This document shows, in pieces, positions 44,819 to 55,586 of a DNA stretch of 64,000 nt. Both the position numbers and the translations under genes were made by a program. The notes below the pieces were generated by a model, which worked only from the letters and a program-made list of their open reading frames with translations, did no database searches and had not been told where the DNA came from. The DNA comes from Seminavis robusta (taxonomy: Eukaryota > Bacillariophyta > Bacillariophyceae > Naviculales > Naviculaceae): contig CAICTM010000061.1 of the NCBI GenBank assembly GCA_903772945.1, positions 1 to 64,000 on the forward strand. Direction: 5' to 3'. Every line of letters begins with the position of its first letter. The first letter of the stretch is position 1.

Positions 44819-46952
44819 CTTGCTCACTGGAGGAGGATGAAAAGAAAAGAAGAAAAGCGAGAGAACTAGCTAGACGAAATGTGAAGCCAAAGGCAAGCCA
44901 AAGTTAGGTTTCGGATTGGAGCTTTTCGTACGATCGATTGCATTTGTTGGGTGCGCCGCGGAGCAAAACGAGAAGAAACGAGAGGATCACAGACGGAGCC
45001 TGCCGGGCATTTTCAAAATGGCTGGAGTATCATTTTGTCGGCATATGATTACAGCCCTCGTGACAATGTTAAATAAACTGGCCTACTCAGATCTGTCACA
45101 TACACTCTCGTTCTAAACACCATCGGCAATCTACTACGTTCATTTTGAAACATGATTTTCACATAGGAATGCCCCTTCACCTTGTCTCCGTCTCACAAAT
45201 TGCAACGTAACCAACTGCCAAAACGTGGCCAAAAAAGATCAGTTATCTTGTTGTTTTTATGCCTAACCTTGTTGCTAATTTATAAGGACACGCTACCCTC
45301 GAGAAAGCGTGCAGCTGTTGCGATCTTTATTATGGTATGGTATCCAAGAAGTGTGTGTGCATGGTTCGGGCTGGTTGGTTGGTGGCTACCACCGGGTGCG
45401 TTAGCGGGCCCGGGTTGGCCAACTGTAATAGAATTCTATTTTAAAAGTAGCTAGTCTCTGAGTACACTGTCCACGTGCCGCTACCCTAAACCGATAACCC
45501 CCACAAACATTGGGGCGGAGAGAGGGGCTCGGGTTGGCCAACGACGTCGACGGAGCTCGATCAATGATCCCAAGCAATCGGTACCCGTATCGATGGTCTA
45601 CGATTTTAGTACCTGGTACTGGAATGATACCCGTGCTCTACTTGTCCCGACAAGTCGGTAGCTTGCCTTGATAGCAAATAAATACCTAGAGATCGAGCCA
45701 GCTCTGAACCAAGTCCCCTACCCTACAACAGGGAATGTACTTCTGGAGGAATTACTAGCGTACTCCTGGACCCATCATGTTCAATAACTCTCTGATCAAC
45801 ACTCAACGCAACACCAGCATGACGCCAAGCCTGGATATAAAGCCCTGGATCATTACCCACCCACCGTAAACCAGCGACAGCTCCAGATCCTACAACTGTC
45901 CCCAACGCTGGCCGGATCCTCTTGGCGCTCCAGCCCTACTCTTGTTGAAACGCTCAACTCGAGGTCGATCCGAGTCTCTACAACATCGTACCATCACCTG
46001 GGTCAAATCCTGGACACGGACCACCCCCCAGCAAACACCCAATGGCAGAACTATTACAGCAGGAACAAAGCATGAATCTATTCCCTGGACCTACGGTTCT
46101 GCTTGACCACCTAACTGTGAACTTGCGATGTAGCTTTGGCGATATTCGTGGGTACCGGTAGGCTGAGGGATCTAGCTAGTAACGCTCGTGCTTGTCGGTA
46201 ATGCCAACATCGTTCCTGCCTGGTTACAGCACACACTTGTTGGAGATTCGACTCTGCAACCCCAACCACTGGCGTCGTACAGCAAATCGAATGCATCCCG
46301 TTCCTCCCCTGCCTGCCGTCTCCGTGTGTTGGCCTGGCTGCTCATTGGTTTTCATTCCCTACGCGCTAGACATTTGCTCACAACTGTCAACGCGCTTCAC
46401 CCATATATGTAGTTCCCTCTAACACATCGTAACCATTCCCGATAGATCCCGTTGCATGGTACGCACTGAAGTCGAGTTGAGTTGAGTCGACTCACTCTTC
46501 TGGCACGCCGCAAAGATCGCATCTTTGCCACACTCTGAGAATGAATCGAATCATTCAATCAGCCAAGTGAGTCCCCTCTAACCCATAGTAACTTCTTCCG
46601 TACAATCAAGGTTCCACAGGATCGGCCACTCCTCGACTAAGATAGCCGTCCATCAACTTTGTTTTGACCTTTCTCCTCAATCACTTGGTTTCCCCTGCAG
46701 CGGGAGCGAGTATACTGACGTCACTCAGAAAACCGAAGCCATGAACGACAACAGCGGTCGGACAACAACCGTCAGACATCAGTGCTTGTAAGCATAGTTG
46801 AAGGAAGTTCGGGCATTGAGAATAAGGACAAGTAGCTGGCTAGCTAGTAGCTACGGGTAGCAAGGTTGGATCGACTGAGTGCCAGAACTGAAGCAGCAAC
46901 CTAATAGAACCTCTCGTGCCAAAGAACAGTTTCTAGTAGGTTTATCGCAACA
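44819..46952. other. Gene-poor region upstream of RND paralogue 4
   Basis: Should contain the promoter of paralogue 4 at its left end and of the small plastid-type protein at its right end. Several frames of 60-90 codons are open but lack family features. The right end has AGCTGGCTAGCTAGTAGCTA near 46,835, part of a CTAG-rich motif recurring between genes in this window. Confidence 0.4.
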
Positions 46953-47327
46953 ATGACAAGATCTTTGACTACGTTCATTGCCGTGCTCTCGTTATGGGTA
47001 GGCTCTGTCTCTTCATTCTCGTCATTGGCAACGACAAAGTGCAGGGCAACAACAATGACACCGAGTACCACTCGACTCTTCAATCTGGAAGAGCCTGAGA
47101 ATAGTCCCTTTACAATGCGAGACAAGTACAAAGATTCGTTTTCGGAACGAAATCGGGTCAACTACCGCACTACCTTTACCCACGACGATTGGGTCGAGTT
47201 TCGCAAACCAGGCAGGAACGTTCTAGGAGATGATGTCTTTGGGGAGCCATTCAGTGTCATGATGATTACGGGACTTGGTGGGATCATGTTGATTGTCTTG
47301 CTCATTCTCACTCTGGCGGCAAAGTAA
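46953..47327 (+). CDS. Small predicted plastid membrane protein
   Basis: Single exon, 124 residues. The N-terminus looks like a diatom bipartite plastid signal: MTRSLTTFIAVLSLWVGSVS then SFSSLATTK, so a signal peptide ending with a Phe at +1 or +2, followed by a Ser/Thr/Arg-rich, acid-poor transit region (to about residue 43). The mature part has DWVEFRKPGRNVLGDD, and one membrane segment near the end (MMITGLGGIMLIVLLILTL, residues about 101-119) with the C-terminus just after it. The THDDWVEFR stretch resembles the N-terminus of plastid bestrophin-like proteins, but the rest of that domain is absent. Family unknown. A thylakoid or envelope single-pass protein is the best guess. Confidence 0.65.
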   Translation: MTRSLTTFIAVLSLWVGSVSSFSSLATTKCRATTMTPSTTRLFNLEEPENSPFTMRDKYKDSFSERNRVNYRTTFTHDDWVEFRKPGRNVLGDDVFGEPFSVMMITGLGGIMLIVLLILTLAAK

Positions 47328-47714
47328 TAGTAAACACACAGAAGTATGCCAGGATCAGCGCTGGAACCAAGGCAAACAACGCTCTACCAAGTCATGTCTA
47401 GCTAGTACAATCATTGCGTGAGGCGAAACGCACGATATAATGGCAAGGAGACCCTGGGAGTGTAACAACGTGCGCAAAAGTACATTGCCAATGGGTCAGC
47501 ACGGAGTCCATTCCCGCACATACCGGTAGTCCACTCTAACCATGCGCACAGTAACCCGATCTCGTTTCACAATACATAATCACAGTACAAATTTCCTATT
47601 TGGTGTTTACAACTGTATTTTTCCAGGAGTGTCATACTTCAGAAAGGTAGAAACAGCAAACCTGTTGAGCAATCGTCTAGCTGAGGCTGGTGAGCGCCCG
47701 AATCTACGAATTGA
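47328..47714. other. Intergenic, nothing recognised
   Basis: No gene or repeat that I can support; it holds the 3' region of the small plastid-type protein and the 3' region of the DUF2236-like sequence on the other strand. Confidence 0.4.
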
Positions 47715-48557
47715 CTAAAGCTCGGGCTTGTTCCCAGGGTGCAAGGGAAACATTTTCCGCGCTTTCTTCTGACAAACATGGTCAACCATCCACAGAACTT
47801 GTCGTGGGTTACGCTGTGTGACTGCCTGAACACAAAGGATGCTCAAGGTCCACTTCGATATCAAAGTAGCTTGTGGCCAGCAGGTCCAAAATGTCAAATT
47901 CAATAGTGCCAGAACTGTATGAAACGGCATCAATCTGACCTGGGTCCTCAACCAAGCTGGCAAGAAGGAAGAGCCAGCACTAGCTGGAACTGGAGAGCTT
48001 GGGTCAAACAGGTCTTGAGTGTGCCAGTACAACAAGTCTTGGAAAGTCTTTGTATAGCGTTGTTTAGCCTTCGCTGCAGTGTCTGAAACAAATACTAAAT
48101 AGATACGTTAAGGAGCGAGGGGGGCAGTGTCTGATGCTTTTGTAGCAAGGAGTGCACTTGACATTTCAGGATGAGCAAATCCTACAACTAAGACCAGGGC
48201 CCATGAGTTGACAATTGCAAGCATATTGTCTTCAAAGAACTGTTGGCCTCGCCTGATTCGCGAAGCATCATATTGTGAAGGATTCAGAGCAAGAGATCTT
48301 GATGCTGATGACAAAGGGGGGTCTGGTGTTATTTGTACATGTATATCTTTGCCCAAGTGGATGGCCCGGGTGTTGGCACTGCTGTCAACTATGTATCCGC
48401 TGGTGGTACGAGGAATGAGAATGACAACGAGATGACCCAATAAAGCTCCAATGGAGCAGAAACTTGGTTTGATAGTCATGGTCAACTTCTGGTTGTGTGA
48501 GAGGAAAATGCATGAGATACTGTAGCTCGCTTGAACCATCCTCCTCGTCGCTTCCAT
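47715..48557 (-). pseudogene. Disrupted DUF2236-like (mpaB/Lcp oxygenase family) gene fragment
   Basis: On the minus strand the upstream frame (48,557 on) contains QYDASRIRRGQQFFEDNM then VLVVGFAHPEMSSALLATKA and stops at 48,108. The downstream frame resumes with SDTAAKAKQRYTKTFQDLLY and WLRTQVRLMPFHTVLALL. Together this follows the family pattern R-x-x-R-G-x-x-F-F, A-x-P, a Thr-Gly-like turn, R-Y-x-x-T-x-x, then the R-V-R-L-M-H helix; here the catalytic-type His of RLMH is replaced by Pro-Phe-His. The break is a 48-base insert bounded by 11-base direct repeats (GCAGTGTCTGA, plus strand, 48,076 and 48,124); removing one copy joins the frame. The N-terminal half does not read well, and a 63-codon frame at 48,482-48,673 with a membrane segment may be its displaced start. 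Family members are haem- or metal-dependent oxygenases; activity is doubtful here. Confidence 0.5.
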
Positions 48558-48911
48558 GCCTCGGCCTTGTGCTTTTTGGATCTTGCCAACAAACGAATAC
48601 TGAGTAATATTGCTAGTAGCACTGGTACAATGTTAATCCTCTTTCTCCGTAATTGCCAATATAGTATCATCAATGCTGTGCCTGCAATGGAGGTGTAGCT
48701 AACGGTAGGACCTCCTCGGCCAGCAGTGATACTGTTCTCCGTTGTCGTAATCTCTGCAAGGCTCGCACTTTTTGAATGATTAATAAAATCTCATTCGGTA
48801 TGCAAACCTATTCAAGTTAATCAATTCAAACTATGTCCTCTGTCTAACCTAATGCTGTTTGAGCTTTTGCGGGGAGTGAATTGAATGGCATGTAATGGGA
48901 GGTCGAAAACG

Positions 48912-51050
48912 TCATATTGACACGTCACCGACAGAGTCGTTGAACATTCCAATGTTTATGGAATCGCCGAGTCTTCCGGTGACTGCGGCTTGCGAAAGAG
49001 ATTGCATCTGCCGTTGCATGGCTCGCTGTTCCTCGAGAATCTGTATTTGGAATGCTCGCATTTCGGCTAGCTCTTGTGCAATACTCTTGTCCGGGGCAGC
49101 TTCGTGGTCTCCTTTGGCATCTTCATCAGTTTCGCAATTGTCTGGCTCCTTGCTGCGTTCCACTTGTGGTTCATCCATCCATTTTGCCGTCATGTCCGTG
49201 TTGAAACTCCGTCGATGGTTCGCAGTTCGTTGTGACGTACTGTCATCGTGTGGATCGTGGTCGTCCTTATCACTACCCCTGCGGATCTGCTCGTTGTACC
49301 AGCGTATGCTAGCCTCTCCCACGGAACTGTCTCGAATCGATTTTCCAGTCTCTGCCAAAGCCTTGCTCACCGGTTTCTTGAGATTTTTGTTGTAGTAGAT
49401 ATTCCAGTACGCAATTGCCACCGACACCACCATGATACACCAATGGAAGAGAAACGTTCCAATCATTTGCTCCATGGTCAACTGCTCGCTTTGAGATGCA
49501 CCGTCGCCCTTGGCAGCGACGGCTCCGCCAACCGCTCCCTTTCCTCCAGCTTTGAGATTGCGGCTGCGATGAGTAGGACGACGAGATGGCTGCGTTCGCT
49601 GAGTTTTTTGGCAGTTCTTCTTGTTCAATCGCCTTCTCCGTCTTAGCCGAGTTTCGGTATCGGGATCAGTCGCAGCGCTTGTTGTTGTGTTTGTTCCTGC
49701 CTCGTCTTCTTCTTCTGGATTTCCGACGAGTCCCAAACCCAAACTTGGGTCGTAGATGTTACAATCAATCGTCCTGCTCCGTTCGTTTTCAACAGCCCAC
49801 AGATCGTCCAAGACGCCTTCCAAAATCATGGTTTTCATGTGCAAATCAATGACGCTGGAAATGAGCCCACTGCAATAGTCTGGCCCAGAGTCGACTTTGG
49901 TGACAAATCCGGCCCTCTCGTGTGAGATGAGGTACAGCGGCTCGCCCACCCACTGCAGATCGCAAAACGGATTGCGCTCTCTCGTGTGCCGGTGTTTGTC
50001 AAAGGAGGCTTTGGCATTGGCGGCATACTCGCACTCTCCTCGATGCAATCCTTCGTACAACCCTTCTTCTGTCTGTTTTTGGATTCGAGTGGCAGACGGG
50101 TAATTGGTTTTGATGAGGACATCGGCATAGGTTCCTTCCCAAACACAAATTTTAAAGCCATATACGGCCACTTGATCAACAGTTTCCACCACAAACCCCA
50201 CTGGTACGCGATCCACCAGCAGAGATGCCAAGTTTGCGGTGTAGGTTGCTGTCATGACCAGGGCCCAAATGGCCATGCTGACTCCAAACAATCTGCCAGC
50301 CAAACTGGTGGGTTGATATTCATAGGCTTGTGTGAAATTGAGACAACTGAGGTACCAGTTTTCTTGCCACCATACCCATAAAGACCGTCCATCTCGTTCA
50401 TCTTGTAGCCATTCAATCCATTGATAGACTAGGCCACTGAGAATGACTGTAAAGATGGTGAGTGCCCATACTTGTGGCTCGTAGGGTCTCAACCAGTTGG
50501 CAAAGTTGATTTCGTCCGCAATCTCTTCCGGCACTTCCTTGGTCATCAACAAGAGACTCGAGTCGTACCACGGCTCCAAAAAGTAGACTCCGAGTCGCAG
50601 TCGTTCCAAGTTGATGGCCCACCAGTCGGCCACAATGTCATAGGAATCAATGCCCCACAACAGGAGCTCCGTCCAAGTCTCGTTGGTGGGAAGGTACGAG
50701 ACCCCAAAACTGTCACGCCATGTAAATCCCGCTCGTTCGGCCAATTCGTCCAGAATCAACGCCATCAGGCCGGGATGTTCATCGTCAATGCCCGTTTCTT
50801 CGTCGTAAAAGAAATAATCACGGGCGGCCAACAGAATGTTCAACTCCATGCCACGCAGGGCATCTTCCAGTGGAACAGTCCCATTAAGGTAGGCACGGTT
50901 CCGTTCGCACACATTTTGTCGATGATTCACACCGGGAGTCATTTGCGGTGTGGTGTATTTGGCCAGTTCTCCACCCGCAACCAGGTTGGGTATCATGTGT
51001 AGGAGTAGAAGGAGTAGCCACGGCATGGTCGTTCTTCTTCGAAGAATCAT
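48912..51050 (-). CDS. Ionotropic glutamate receptor-like channel, paralogue 1
   Basis: Single exon, 712 residues from ATG 51,050; the internal Met at 51,026 (MPWLLLLLLHM) would also give a signal peptide. Layout of the ligand-gated channel core without an amino-terminal domain: signal peptide, ligand-binding part S1 (about 60-175, with GLMALILDELAERAGFTW), helix 1 (194-212), re-entrant pore region (225-245), helix 3 with ATYTANLASLLV (268-279, equivalent of the SYTANLAA gate), S2 (280-430, including DLQWVGEPLYL), then helix 4 (533-553). A basic, low-complexity linker of about 80 residues sits between S2 and helix 4, ending in LKAGGKGAVGGAVAAKGD. The cytosolic tail is acidic with a final coiled coil (ILEEQRAMQRQMQSL). 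The ligand is unknown. In diatoms such channels are candidates for amino-acid or environmental sensing. It is divergent from paralogue 2. Confidence 0.88.
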   Translation of the reverse strand: MILRRRTTMPWLLLLLLHMIPNLVAGGELAKYTTPQMTPGVNHRQNVCERNRAYLNGTVPLEDALRGMELNILLAARDYFFYDEETGIDDEHPGLMALILDELAERAGFTWRDSFGVSYLPTNETWTELLLWGIDSYDIVADWWAINLERLRLGVYFLEPWYDSSLLLMTKEVPEEIADEINFANWLRPYEPQVWALTIFTVILSGLVYQWIEWLQDERDGRSLWVWWQENWYLSCLNFTQAYEYQPTSLAGRLFGVSMAIWALVMTATYTANLASLLVDRVPVGFVVETVDQVAVYGFKICVWEGTYADVLIKTNYPSATRIQKQTEEGLYEGLHRGECEYAANAKASFDKHRHTRERNPFCDLQWVGEPLYLISHERAGFVTKVDSGPDYCSGLISSVIDLHMKTMILEGVLDDLWAVENERSRTIDCNIYDPSLGLGLVGNPEEEDEAGTNTTTSAATDPDTETRLRRRRRLNKKNCQKTQRTQPSRRPTHRSRNLKAGGKGAVGGAVAAKGDGASQSEQLTMEQMIGTFLFHWCIMVVSVAIAYWNIYYNKNLKKPVSKALAETGKSIRDSSVGEASIRWYNEQIRRGSDKDDHDPHDDSTSQRTANHRRSFNTDMTAKWMDEPQVERSKEPDNCETDEDAKGDHEAAPDKSIAQELAEMRAFQIQILEEQRAMQRQMQSLSQAAVTGRLGDSINIGMFNDSVGDVSI

Positions 51051-53432
51051 TTGGAAATATTGGGGTTCAGAGAGCAGAGAAAGACTGCTCTCAATTCTCA
51101 ATCACTCACAAGGGAAGACTGGAGCTGCCGATTCGAATCTAACTAGCTACCTCGACAACGGATTCAGCTAGCCAGGGACCACAAGTAGAGTCACCAAGCC
51201 GACGGTTCTTGGGTTGGTGGCTAGCCACTTGCTGCTGTTGTGAGACGAGGAAGATAAGGGATGAAAGGGTGGTTGCAAAATCGCGACCAGGTTTTGCATC
51301 GATCGTTACTTGTGGGTGGCAAACCTCTGTGACCGAATTAGGCCAAGGTGCATCTGATGTTAAATGAATGCTGCGCATCTCGGTTACTTGTGCCTAGCTG
51401 AGTCATTGTTCATGGCTTCATCAGCTGGTGACCACTCGAGGCAGCCTTTCAACAAGAATGACTCAAGATTTAATTGAGCTTCTACAAAAGACATTTCTGA
51501 TATTTCTAAAGGCTTCTCTGGAGTACTTTACTGCAGATCTCATCGTCCTTTATTTGTGACCCTTCCGTAAGCTAGCAATGACGCTCTTCCTTCTGCTACC
51601 TGTCCTTTCTGAAGAAAGGCAGGCATGGGAAGAAGCTTCCACCTGTACCTCCTTGTAGCCTTTTTCTCAACTGAAGAAGCCTTTGCTATTTGCTGTATGG
51701 AACCGCACAACCGCACAGCCGCACAGCCGCACCAACACGAGGAGCCACCAATGCTTTGTGTCTTCTCTCCTTGGGCACACCATTCCGCGAAGCTTACTGG
51801 ATGTAGCCTTCAAAACCAACACCCGCGAGAAGTGTCCTGTAACGAGGGGCAGCAACATTGGCTGCTGGCTGGATATCATCTCTAGGTCCAGGACTGGCTA
51901 AGCAGACGTATCTGGTAGCCATTCTCGCTCCTCTTTTCTTCTTGATGGTGGAGGTAACCACAGTAGAATGTACGCTGCACACGAATAGTAATAGGCAAAA
52001 AGCTATAGAAAATGACGGATGCAGTAGTATAGGTTCTGTAGCTACTACGTGTTTCCTTTACTACTGTACCGTAGAAACCACGACAACGCATCATGGATCA
52101 CAAGAACACCGTGCCGCCGCCAGAGGCTTTGAAGACACCAGCTGGAGCTAGCTAGCGAGTGGTCTCACAGTCAGCCAATGCATTGTTTCCATGAAAAGTA
52201 GTGCATTCATTGGCTGAAGCTAAACGACTACATACATTGCATGTAGTGCAAAGACCTTTGCTAACGAAACAGCTGCACCGAGGAATGAGGAAGGACTCGA
52301 CTCGACTCGACTCCCTCCTTCTACGGCACAGTACTGCTACCGTAACGGTGGGCATGTCCACCGGAGGTGCCAACGGTGGCTACCGGTAGGACCGCTGGGG
52401 AAAAGATGAAATTTGAGTCCCGCATTTGCTCTTTCAAATCCGCACTTGCTCTTTGTTAAATCCGCTCTGTCCTCTTCTAATTACAACAAGTTCACTACAT
52501 TAAATAAAAGAGGACCCTCTCTTTTAATAATGTTTCAACGAATTGTCTTAGATGTATCAGAAAAATGTACTTAGACTACAGTACTAAAGTATTATTATTA
52601 GTCCCCTCTATTGAGTGCACGAGTGCACGTGTATGTAATAAATAAATAACACATCAGCTGAGCTCTAAATTTCCACAAGAGTCCAGCGACCAAGGAGTCA
52701 GCCATGCAGCCATGCAGCATGCTGTCGTTTTAAAAGGGGAGCTTGACCGCTTGACTGGCTGTGCGGGCTGGTACTAGTATGTCGTGTCGGACCCTCGGAA
52801 AAGATTGCGGTGAATTGACTCGCCTGATGACATGTACCAGGTACTAGTATGATAGTTTACAGCAGAAAGCACAGGTACAGCCAATCGTATAGTCTATTAA
52901 TAGGTGGCGACGCGACAGAGTGCACCAGAGTTTTATTATTTATTATTGGAGTAGAAGAAGGGAGTTGTTCTTTGAGAAAGCGGAAATCAATGGTTTCGAA
53001 GGACGCTAAACTATATTCCAGATTATCAATTGCATAGTAAACTATTGCCAATAATAGTGTTGAAACGACCATTCGACAATGGTTTGTCCGATCGAGTGCA
53101 CCTCTTCCTAGCTAGCCATGATAGTTTGGAGGAATCGAGGTGACCAATCCCGCTGGCCAGCGTGAACTTCGGCCAGCGGTTGACGAGCTGTTGTTTGACG
53201 ACCACTTCAGTGTGCACCGCAGCAGCAATCGCTATCGCAACACTACTTTGGACCTTGCTTGTGGCCATCATCATCAGTAGTGTACAGCAACGTTGAGCCC
53301 CAAATCCAGTGAAGGACTGGGACTTAGACAACTTACCAGCATTGCCAGCATCCAGGATACAGTTGGAGGGTAACATTACTATAGTTAGATAGGACCACAG
53401 ACAGAGACAAAGACGAGACGAGAGACAAAGGC
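51051..53432. other. Shared upstream region of the divergent channel pair
   Basis: Both channel genes start from this 2.4 kb, so it probably holds two promoters. No TATA box is compelling. Features seen: a weak hairpin at 52,173-52,220 (CAGCCAATGCA with TGCATTCATTGGCTG) and an AT-rich imperfect palindrome at 52,504-52,526. Frames of 60-120 codons show no family features. Confidence 0.4.
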
Positions 53433-55586
53433 ATGCTGTTCCGAATCCAATCGATGAGGGTGCTGCGGCTGATGGCTCTTCTGGAGCTTCTATTACTGCT
53501 CTTGCAAGTAGACTTGGTTGCTGCGGCAGGAGAGATGGCCAAGTTTACCGAACCCCAAATGAGTCCCGGGGTCTATCATCGTCAAGACATGTGCGAACAG
53601 TTTCACCTCCAACGCAACGGGACCATTGAGCTCCAGGATGCATTGTCTGGCAAGGAATTGAACGTCTTGGTGGCCCCCGACTACTTTCATTACGACGAGG
53701 AAACGGGAATTGCCAACTATCCCGGGTTGGCGGCCGTGATTCTGGACGAGTTGGCCGAACGAGCGGGATTTACATGGCGGCACAGTTTTGCCGCCAGTCA
53801 TGCTCCCACTGGCGCCAACGAAAGTTGGACCGATCTCTTGCTGTGGGGCATTGAAGCCTACGACTTGAATGCCGACTGGTGGGCCCAAAACTTGGATCGC
53901 ATGAATCAGGGGGCCGTCTTTCACGAAGATTGGTACGATGGAAGCATCATTCTCATTACCAAAACAGTGCCAGAAGTCATTAGTGACGAGATTGTATGGA
54001 CCAACTGGATGTTGCCCTATGAACCCAGTGTTTGGGCCCTCACGGTCTTTACCATTGTCCTCTCTGGTATTGTCTACCAAATCATTGAATGGCTGGCCGA
54101 TGACAGAGGCAATCGGTCACTATGGGAATGGTGGCAAGAAAACTGTTACTTGAGTTTCATCAACTTTACACAAGCGTACGAGTATCATCCCAAGAACTTG
54201 GCGGGAAGAATATTTGGGATCAGCATGGCTCTCTGGGCGCTGGTCATGACAGCCACTTACACAGCCAATTTGGCCAGTCTCTATGTAGACCGGAAACCAC
54301 AGGTTGTGCAAGTGGACACGGTGGAACAAGCGGCGGTGTTTGGCTTCAAGATTTGCACGTGGGAGAATACCAACACGGATTTGTACGTCAAGGAAAACTA
54401 TCCCTCGGCCTATCGAATACCCAAAAAGACCATTGAAGAAGTCTACGACGGCTTGAATCGTGGGGAATGCCAGTACGCGTTAGAAACAGTCACGAACTGG
54501 GAACTATCCAGACGCATACGATCCTTCAATCCAACCTGTGAATTGGAATGGGTGGGAGAACCTCTCTACCGCATCAAAGAAGTCAAGGCAGGCTTTGCCA
54601 GCAAGGCAGACTCGGGCAATCTATGTACCAACTTGGTCCGCGACGTACTCAATCTACACATGGAAGCCATGAAGAACGACGGATTCATTGACGATGCTTG
54701 GGAGGAAGACCGCCGGAGGAAACAATCCATCAACTGTGACGTATACGACCCCGAGTTGGAAGCTGCGGCTGCCGTTCTCTCCACGACAGTCTTGTCCGAA
54801 TCCGAAGCACCCCCGGACGAGGAATCGCCCCTGACACGACGACGGCTGCGACGGGAAAGTGCAACACACGAAAGACAATTACAATTACAACGGTATCTCA
54901 AGGCAGCCGGCAAGGGAGCAGTGGGAGGTGCCGTTGCATCCCATGGCGATGCCACGGAAGAATCACAACAACTTACCATGAACCAAATGATTGGAAGCTT
55001 CATGTTTCACTGGGTCACAATGGTGTTTTCCTTGGCCATTGCCTTTTGGAACATGTACTACAATAAGCACGTCAAAAAGCCGGCCAAACGTCTGGTGAGA
55101 GCCGCCACGATGCGTAATCTTAACACTGGCAGAAGACTGTCGCCGGGCAGATTGTCGTCCGATCAAGAAACCAAAGACTGTTCCGAGCGTGAATCCACCG
55201 AAGAAGGTCGAGAAGACACGAGTGTTTGTGCCTTTACCAACCGTGCCGACGTTGCCACCGCCGCGACTTCTAGTACCCGTACGAGTAGTGGGAGTGCAAA
55301 TACGAGTACGAGTGGACGTGTTGTTGACAAAGGCGCATATGATGCCCTCTCCCAGGAAGTCACCGCCATGAGAAGATCGCAAATGCTCATGGAAGACTAC
55401 CAACGACAACTCCTTGAGGAACAACGTATCATGCAACGGCAGATTCAAACTCTGCTTTCCAATCTCCAACCTTCCTCCTTATCCGAGCGTCCATCCAGAA
55501 TACCCACTGTATCTACCATATCTGCCGCGACCGGCATGCTTTCCGGCCGTGACAATGGCACTGTTGAATTGTACTTACCCGAATAG
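53433..55586 (+). CDS. Ionotropic glutamate receptor-like channel, paralogue 2
   Basis: Single exon, 717 residues. Signal peptide (MALLELLLLLLQVDLVAAAG within the first 34 residues), S1 with GLAAVILDELAERAGFTW, helix 1 (VWALTVFTIVLSGIVYQII), pore region following SLWEWWQENCYLSF, helix 3 with ATYTANLASLYVD, S2 with FGFKICTWENTN and CELEWVGEPLYR, then a linker ending LKAAGKGAVGGAVASHGD, helix 4 (FMFHWVTMVFSLAIAFWN) and a Ser/Thr-rich tail closing with a coiled coil (LLEEQRIMQRQIQTLL). It pairs head-to-head with paralogue 1. The two share the core, the Gly-rich motif before helix 4 and the coiled coil, but not the linker or most of the tail. No amino-terminal domain, as in bacterial and other protist receptors. 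Ion selectivity cannot be judged from the sequence. Confidence 0.9.
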   Translation: MLFRIQSMRVLRLMALLELLLLLLQVDLVAAAGEMAKFTEPQMSPGVYHRQDMCEQFHLQRNGTIELQDALSGKELNVLVAPDYFHYDEETGIANYPGLAAVILDELAERAGFTWRHSFAASHAPTGANESWTDLLLWGIEAYDLNADWWAQNLDRMNQGAVFHEDWYDGSIILITKTVPEVISDEIVWTNWMLPYEPSVWALTVFTIVLSGIVYQIIEWLADDRGNRSLWEWWQENCYLSFINFTQAYEYHPKNLAGRIFGISMALWALVMTATYTANLASLYVDRKPQVVQVDTVEQAAVFGFKICTWENTNTDLYVKENYPSAYRIPKKTIEEVYDGLNRGECQYALETVTNWELSRRIRSFNPTCELEWVGEPLYRIKEVKAGFASKADSGNLCTNLVRDVLNLHMEAMKNDGFIDDAWEEDRRRKQSINCDVYDPELEAAAAVLSTTVLSESEAPPDEESPLTRRRLRRESATHERQLQLQRYLKAAGKGAVGGAVASHGDATEESQQLTMNQMIGSFMFHWVTMVFSLAIAFWNMYYNKHVKKPAKRLVRAATMRNLNTGRRLSPGRLSSDQETKDCSERESTEEGREDTSVCAFTNRADVATAATSSTRTSSGSANTSTSGRVVDKGAYDALSQEVTAMRRSQMLMEDYQRQLLEEQRIMQRQIQTLLSNLQPSSLSERPSRIPTVSTISAATGMLSGRDNGTVELYLPE

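Noticed and set aside
43472-44869. Plus-strand frames of 157-252 codons opposite RND paralogue 4
   Set aside because: Antisense shadows of the RND exon and its acidic repeat-like N-terminus.
51625-51885. 86-codon plus frame with a hydrophobic start
   Set aside because: Its centre is a short CCGCACAG repeat and there is no other support for a secreted protein.
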